Assembly (NCBI GenBank): GCA_019448385.1
Contig: JAGTXO010000020.1
Span: 248,001 to 312,000, forward strand
Source: Diacronema lutheri
Lineage: Eukaryota > Haptophyta > Pavlovophyceae > Pavlovales > Pavlovaceae
Direction of reading: 5' to 3'
Length of the DNA stretch: 64,000 bases
Below, in pieces: positions 57,721 through 64,000 of the stretch. Positions within the stretch are counted from its first letter, which is position 1. Each line of letters begins with the position of its first letter. The position numbers and the translations under genes were made by a program. The notes under the pieces are model-generated. The model was not told where the DNA came from, did no database searches, and saw only the letters and a program-made list of their open reading frames with translations.

Positions 57721-58269
57721 TTACGGGGCGTGCGAAGCCGCAAGCGGCTCGTGCTGAGGCTGAAGATCGCCATGAAGCGTTGTTCTCAGCAGGGTGTGGC
57801 AGGCGCGCTTCGTCGCGCCACCGGCTGCGCCGCCGCGCGGCGCCGCCACGCGCGGCGCCGCGTGCGCGCGCGCGCGCACGGCGGCGGCCGCGTCCTGTGC
57901 GCCACTGCGGCTCGCCCGTGCCCGCTTCGGGCCCGGGGGCGTGGCGCGCGTGCTCGGGCTGGCCGAGCCGCCCCGCCGCAAGGTCGCCGCCGACCGGCGA
58001 GGGGCTGCGCCGTTCGCGGCTGCCGTGCTGACGCGACGCTGGCGCTTCGCCTCCGGCGCCGCGTCGCGTGCGGACGCGAGCGAACCTCGCGCGTTGCCGC
58101 CGGTCGTGCCGGCGCCGGCAGCGGCTGCGGCACCGTCGGCGGCGCCGGCAGCACCAGCCAAGCCGCTGCGGCCGCGGCCGCGGCCGCGGCCGCGGCCGCC
58201 GCTGCGGCCGCCGCCGCGTCCGCCGCCGCGGCCGCCGCCGAGGACGCCAACGCCGCTGCCGCTGACGCC

Positions 58270-58307
<38 letters not shown>

Positions 58308-61300
58308 GGCTGCCGGCACCGCCGCCGCCGGCACCGCCGCCGCGGCTGCCGGCACCGCCGCCGCCACCGCCGCCGCCGGAACCGCCGCCGCCGCCGCCGC
58401 CGCCGCCGCCCGCCTCGTCTTCGTCCACCTGCAGCACGCCCTCGTCGTGCTCTCTCTCGCGACCGAGGGCGCGCTGCCAAAAGGCCTTGACGCGCTTGAA
58501 GCGGCCGGGCTCGGACGTGATGCGCTCAGTCCTGCCGAGGTGGTCGGCGACCATGTCGAGCACATCGTGGTAGATGCAGCGCGCCGCCGTCCAGTCGCGG
58601 TGGTAGATGATGCCGCACGCGTCGCACCGCGTCGCCCGCCACGCGCCGCGGCCGCTCGGCGAGCTGCGCGCGTACGGGTGCAGCGTGCCTCCGCATCGCT
58701 GCAGCGGCCGCGGCTGCCCCGCCGCCTCGTCCGCCGTCGTCGGCGCGCCGTCGTCGGCGGGAGCGCCTGCGCCGGCGTCGGCGGCCGGCGCCGCGCTCGC
58801 AGCGGGCGCGCCCCGCATCTCGCGCAGCTGCGAGCAGCACTTGGAGCTGAGCGGCTCGGGCACGAGCGTCGCCGCGACGCCGCGCCGGCGCAGCGCGCAC
58901 AGCACGCCGACGCCGAGCGCCGGCGCCTTGCCGCGCACGCAGCCGCCGCCGCGCGACCGGTGGAGCCAATCGCCGAAGAGCACGAGCAGCTGGTCTGGCC
59001 GCAGCCCTCGGTCGGTCGCGTGCGCGCGCACGATCCGCGCCGCCGCGCGCGCGCACTCGCGCCGGCTCGCGCCGCCGCGCCGCTTGCGCGCGCGCAGCCG
59101 CGCGCGCGCGCCGTACACGGGCAGCGTAGCCCGTCGCACGCGCTCGTGCGCGCGCGCGTAGGCGGCCTGGTCGTTCGCGCCGAGCGCGGTGCGCCCGCCG
59201 TGCGCCGCGCCGAGCTCCGCCTCGAGCGCGGCCGCCGTCGGCGGAGCACGCGGCGCGCGCGGCCGCGCGCCGCCCGGCCCCGACGGGCCGGCGCCCGCGC
59301 CCGGCTCGACGAGCGGCCGTTGCCGCGCGCCCTCGAGCTTGCTGCGCTCGCGCGCGTGCCCCGCGCGCGCGGCGCGCTCGCGCTGCGTGAGGCGAACCGA
59401 GGTGGGCTCGAGCCCGTGTCCGTTCGGCGCGTACGTCACGAAGCCGTCGGAGCCGGGGTCCACCGTGGCCGTCTTGAGGCCGTGCACCTCGATCGCCTCG
59501 GCCAGCTGCTCGGGCGTCGCCTCGTCGAACGTGCCGTTGGGATCGCGCCAATCGTCGAGGAAGGACTTGCTGCCGCCGGGCGGCGGCGGCTTGAGCACCG
59601 GCACGACCACCTGCCAGGCGTGGCCGTTGTGGCGCATGTACACCGCCGGCTGCGGTCCGGCGGACGCGGTCGCGGGTGGGACGGCGGTGCCGACATACGT
59701 GGGCCGCTGCTCCGCCGTCACGTCGCTGCCGGGCAGCTGCTGGCCTGTCCACCGCATCGCCCGCTCGTCGAGGCTGACGAAGTGGGAGAAGATCATGTCC
59801 CTGACGCGCGGGTCGCTGGTCGCGCTGTGCGGGTCGCCGTGCGGCACGCCGTCGGCCGTCGGCAGCTTGCGCGCCCACTCGCGGACGAAGGCCTTGTCGT
59901 CCTCGTCGAGCAGGAGGTACAGGTCCTGCGCGGACAGGTCGACAAAGCGCTTCTGCATGCTCCCGCGCCGGGGGCAGAGCGCGTACGGCGGCGGCTCGCC
60001 GGTGACGTGCGTGTAGAGCATCGCGAGGCGCGCGAGCAGCGACGCGCCCATCGCCGCCTTATCCGGCTGCGCGGCGCACGCAAGGGAAGGAAGGGGGGGA
60101 GGGGGGGGGGGGGGGGGGGTGGAGGTCGGGGAGCACGCCATCAGCGCCGTCGAGCGCTCCGCGCGCCGTGGCCCTGCTGCGCGCGCGCGCGGCACGTCGT
60201 CCGCGCGGCGCGCGCCCGTCCATGCCCGGCCGCGGCGCCGCGCCGCGGAGCGCGCGCGCGCGGGGCGCGCCGCGGCACGCGCGCGCGCCGCGCGGACGGC
60301 GCGGCCACCGTCGCGCGGCCGGCCCGTGCGTAGCCCCCTCCGTCCCCGCGCGCGCCGCGCGGTGCGCGCGCGCGCGCGCGCGCGCGCGCACCGTCAGGAA
60401 GTAGTTGGTCGTGTGCCTGACCTTGGGGTCATCCGTGCTGTAGTCGCATGGGAGCACGAGCCAGTCGGCGTGCTGCGCGAGCGCGGGCGGCAGCCGCGGC
60501 GCCGCGCCGGCCGTGTCGCCGGACCACAGCAGCTTGAGCAGCGTCGCGACGTCCGCGTCGCGCTGCTCATTCGACGTGCGCGCGCCGCGCGGCTTGGCGG
60601 CCTCGCCCGCGTCGATCGCCGCGCGCAGCAGCTTGCGCAGCAGCTTGTACGCGACGCGGCGCGGGTGCATCTTGTACGCGGTGAAGATCTTCTCCGCCTC
60701 GGTATCGACGCAGCCTTTTAGCGAAGGGTGCGAGCGCGCCGTCGGCGCGTCGCCCTGCGACAGCCGGTCAATGTGCCGCTGGTTGCGCGCCCGCTGCGCC
60801 GCGTTGGCCTCGCCGAGCGGATGGCCGCCCTTCTGGTCGGGCGGCAGCTCGATCTGGCGGATCAGGTTCTCCACGTCGTCCTCGCCCTTGGGGTAGCCCT
60901 TCAGCTCGTCGTCTGGGCGCTGCAGCTCGTCGCCGGGCGAGCACTGCCCGGCGTTCGGCAGCGATGTGTGCGCGCGGTCGTTGAGCACGTTGTACGTCAT
61001 GCGCGTGCTGGCGTTCGCCTCGTCCACGACGTGCATCAGCTTGACGCCGTACTTTGCCCGCCCGCGAAAGGCGCCGTCGCTGAGCTCCAGGATCCGGTAC
61101 TCCGTGCGCCAGCCCCGCGGCTTCTGCAGGCAGGCGATGCGCTTGCCCGTCGCGTCCGGCGGCTCGGCCGGCGGCTCGGCGCTCGCGCAGCACGCGCAGG
61201 CGGACGCGTTGGCCGCGCCGGCCGCCGGCGCGGCCGTCCGCGCGGCGCGGCGCGGCGTCGCGGCCGGCTCCGCGCACTCGCCGCACGCGAGCACGTCCCC

Positions 61301-64000
61301 GCCGACCGCGCCGGCCGCGCGCGGCCGCGCCGCCGCCGCGCCGCGCCCGGACGCCGGCGCGGTGCTCACCGGCGACTTGAGGAGAGCGGCCTCGCGCTTG
61401 GCCTCCGCGCGCAGCCACGCCTCGAGCAGCCAGCCGGCCGCCTGCGCGTCGCGCTCGCGCGGCCACACGCGCCCGGCGTTGCCCAGCAGGCCGCCGCGCT
61501 CCACGCGCAGCACGCACAGCGCGAGCGCGAGCGCCCACACGCCCGCGCGGCCGGCGGGCGGCACGTACGCACGCGAGCGCTCCGACCGGCGCAGCTGCTC
61601 GAGCGTCGCGTCGCGGCCGAACAAATGCGCGACGAGCCCGCCCGCCCAGCTTGTCGCCGCCGCGCCCGCCGCGCCATCGCGCGGCTCGCGCTCGAGCAGG
61701 AGGAACCGGCGCCAGCGGCCGCTCGGACCTGCGCCGTGCTCGTCGGCGGCGAGCAGGAGGAGGAGCTGCGGGTCGGCGCCGTCGCTCGGCGAGTGGACGA
61801 GCAGCAGCGCGTCGCAGTCGGTATCGTCGAGACGCTCGCGCAGCCGCTTTTGCGCGGCCTCGTGCCGTGCGTCGCGCGCGTCGAGCAGCACGCGCGTCTC
61901 GCCAGGGCCGAAGAAGGCGCGGAACCCGCGCGCCGGGTCGCGCACCTGGGCGAGCACGCCGTCAATGGCGGCGGGCGTCACGACCGCATGCTTGCCGCCC
62001 GATGCCTTGAGCTCGTTTAGGCACCGCGCGTGAGGCTTCTCCTCCGTCGGCGCCGCCGACGCCGGCGCGGACGCGACCGGCTGCTGCGTCACCGCCGCGT
62101 CGCGCGCTCGCAGCTGCGCTGCCGTCTCGCGCAGGATGAGCGCAAACACCGCCGCGCGGTACTCGGCGAGCTGCGCCGTCGCGTGCACGTTGAGCGCAAG
62201 CACGCTCGCCGCGGCAGCGAGCGCGCTCTGGTCGCCGCCGCCATCGCCGCCGCCGACGCCGCCGCCGCCGCCGCCGACGTCGGCGGCGGCGTCACGCGCG
62301 CCGAGCGCGAGCCAGGACATGACCACGACGCAGGCGGCGCGCGAATCCGCCTTGCGCTCGACGCGCCAGCGGCCGCCGACCGCGCGCCCGTGCGCCGTCG
62401 GCTGCGCCGACCGCGCGGTCGCCGGCGCAGCGCCGTCGACGGGCGGAAGCGCGCGCAGGCGGAGCGCGCGCGCGAGCCCGCGGACGAGCTGCTCCGCCTG
62501 GCGCTCGATCTCCTTGGCGCGCTCGCGCACGGCGATCGGCTTGGCCCCCGTGGCGCGCTCCGGCGCGGCGGTCGGGTTGTAGTGCTGCACCCAGCCGCCC
62601 TCGCCGTCGCGCACGACGACCACGACGGCCGCGCCGACCCGCCGATTGGTGCTGGCGAAGAGCAGCGCGAGGTGCGTGCACTCGCCGAGGCCGTGCTCGT
62701 CCAGCGCGGCCTGCACGCGATTGGGCTCGCCGCCGCCGTCGGCGACGGCGGCGAGCAGCGCGCGCGCGACGGCCGGTCCGGCCGTCCTCCACGGCCGGCC
62801 GGCTTTGTCCGCGGCGCGGTTGATCGCGCCGAGCTCGGCCTCGACGACGATCGAAGGCACCTCGGTGTACTTGCCCTGGAGCGCGCGCACGTCGTGCGTC
62901 GACAGCGACAGCCCGCCACACGTGTACGTGAGCGGCGGACCGCCGGGTCGCGCCGCCGCGTCGACGCGCGCGGTGTCGGCCGCGAGCCGCGCGCGCGCCT
63001 CGGCATCGCGCTTGCGCTTGCGCGGCAGCGGCGGCAGGTGCGGCGCGACGCGGCGGCCGCGCGACTCGCCGGCCGGCTCCGCGCTCGGCGCGCCGGGCGC
63101 GCCGGCCGGCGCGCCCGCCGCGCGCGCGCTCGCGCCGCCGCCGCGCGCGCGCGCGCCGTCCGGCTCGGCCGCGTACACGAGCAGCAGCGCGCGGCCCTCG
63201 AGCGCGACCCTCGCGGTGCACGCGCGCCGGCTCGCGGCGGCAACGCGCATCCAGTCGCGATCGCCGGGCGCGAGGGCAGCGCAGGCGACGAGCCGCTCCT
63301 TGTCGTCGCACGCGTCGCGCAGCACGACGGCGACCAGCCTGAGCACGGCGGCGGGCTCGGCGTCGGCGTCGGCCCCGGCGGCGTCCGCAATCGGCTCGGC
63401 CGGCTCGGCGCCGCGCGCGACGCGCAGCGCGAGCCGCTCGGGCATCTCGAGCAGCGACTCGGTCGCGTCCGCGACGTGCACGACGACGAGCCGCGGCGGG
63501 TTGCGCACCCCGTGCGCGCCGAGCGCGCGCGACACGGCGGCGCTGGCGCTCGCGCCGCGCGCGTCGGCGGCGCGCCGCGCGACGAGCGGCCACGCGGCCG
63601 ACGCGCCGCGCGCCGAGGGCGCGCCCGGCGCCGGCGGCTCGCCGCCGCGCAGCGCGCGCTCGAGCTCGTCGCTCGCGCCGCACGCGCGCAGCACGTCGAG
63701 CAGCGCGCGCAGCGCGCCGTCGGCCGACAAGCCGCGCGCCGTGCCCGCCGGCCAGCCCGCCGACTGCTCGAGCGCGGCGGCGAGCGGCGCGACGCGCGCC
63801 GACTCGGGCGCGCTCTCGTCATCGGGCTCGAGCGCGTTGAGCAGGCGCGCGAGCGCGCGCGCGACGGCCGCGGCGCCACTGTCGGGCGCGCGGCTCGCCG
63901 CGCGCACCGCGCGCCGCCAGGCCGGCACGAACATGAGCGCCGACACGAGCGCCGCGAGCGCGCGCGCCTCGCGCGCGTCGCTCGCGCCGAGGCGCGGCGG
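57721..64000 (-). CDS. very large protein with Fanzor/TnpB-like RuvC nuclease core and Gly/Arg-rich tail (5' end outside window)
   Basis: Two exons are visible, from beyond 64000 to 60392 and 60066-57721, joined in phase (GTGCGC donor). The upstream 1,200 residues are Ala/Arg-rich and unrecognised, with Cys clusters (CGECAEP, CACCASA). Downstream of the intron comes a RuvC-type nuclease in TnpB/Fanzor order. First is TATVDPGSDGFVTYAPNG (first Asp, near 59,450). GLRPDQLLVLFGDWLHRSRG and LRRRGVAATLVPEPLSSKCC follow, carrying the Glu beside the TS/SK-C motif used in Fanzor and many TnpB proteins (near 58,850). The zinc ribbon and last Asp are in RCDACGIIYHRDWTAARCIY (near 58,600). The tail has Gly/Arg repeats (58,400-58,150) and basic clusters such as PEAKRQRR, which may be nuclear signals. 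Known relatives are RNA-guided nucleases; that activity here is inference. Confidence 0.6.
60101..60118. repeat. poly-G run (poly-C on the sense strand) in the Fanzor-like gene intron
   Basis: A pure run of about 18 bases, 35 bases before the acceptor at 60067-60068. A long CG-dinucleotide run (60,360-60,390) adjoins the donor of the same 325-bp intron. Confidence 0.85.

Noticed and set aside
61366-63000. Ulp1-like protease domains in the upstream part of the Fanzor-like protein
   Set aside because: Stretches such as SRAACVVVMSWLALG and RAGVWALALALCVLR faintly recall the Ulp1 Cys box, but no His/Asp partners or family pattern could be aligned.

Overview
The window is nuclear DNA of a flagellated unicellular eukaryote, most likely a haptophyte-type alga (inference). 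It is strongly G+C-rich and third codon positions are mostly G or C. It has two flagellar genes, host genes packed head-to-head with spliceosomal introns, and an unusual 5' splice consensus: 18 of the 29 host donors I could place begin GTGCG. Introns often carry poly-C runs and minisatellites. I see no rRNA gene, convincing tRNA, CRISPR array or plasmid feature.

Left part (1-24.3 kb), host genes: a partial coiled-coil protein (-), a fungal-type HIS4 protein without the HisD domain (+), a CFAP97-like flagellar protein (-), mitochondrial CDP-DAG synthase TAM41 (+), a sulfhydryl oxidase QSOX (+), mitochondrial ribosomal protein S15 (-), and one 13.7-kb gene for a protein of about 3,820 residues that ends in a ubiquitin-specific protease domain. 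Exon joins were chosen where reading phase and family motifs agree on both sides.

Middle part (24.4-46.9 kb), accessory: three same-strand copies of one gene whose product joins a nucleoside-hydrolase-like domain, a block of about six membrane helices and a TIR-like domain. Copies 1 and 2 are nearly identical over 4.2 kb; copy 3 is diverged. Homology of all three stops at the start codon. Between copies 1 and 2 lies a Mutator-like transposon whose transposase carries an N-terminal OTU protease domain and reads open end to end, beside a perfect 86-bp palindrome. Between copies 2 and 3 lie a gene built of 189-bp repeats and a fragment of a second Mutator-like transposase.

Right part (47-64 kb): cyclophilin PPIL3 (+), a DEK-C domain protein (-), a UCP-type mitochondrial carrier (+), a GH16 protein whose nucleophile Glu is Gln (-), a whole-looking Ginger-type DNA transposon sitting in the promoter of a divergent pair, an alpha/beta hydrolase that stops short (+), and, running off the right edge on the minus strand, a very large gene with a Fanzor/TnpB-like RuvC nuclease core and a Gly/Arg-rich tail.

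The host genes do not form one pathway. The themes are compact divergent gene pairs, intron-confined repeats, and an accessory island holding a duplicated membrane/TIR-like gene among DNA transposons. The most notable items are the nucleoside hydrolase-membrane-TIR-like family and the Fanzor-like gene.
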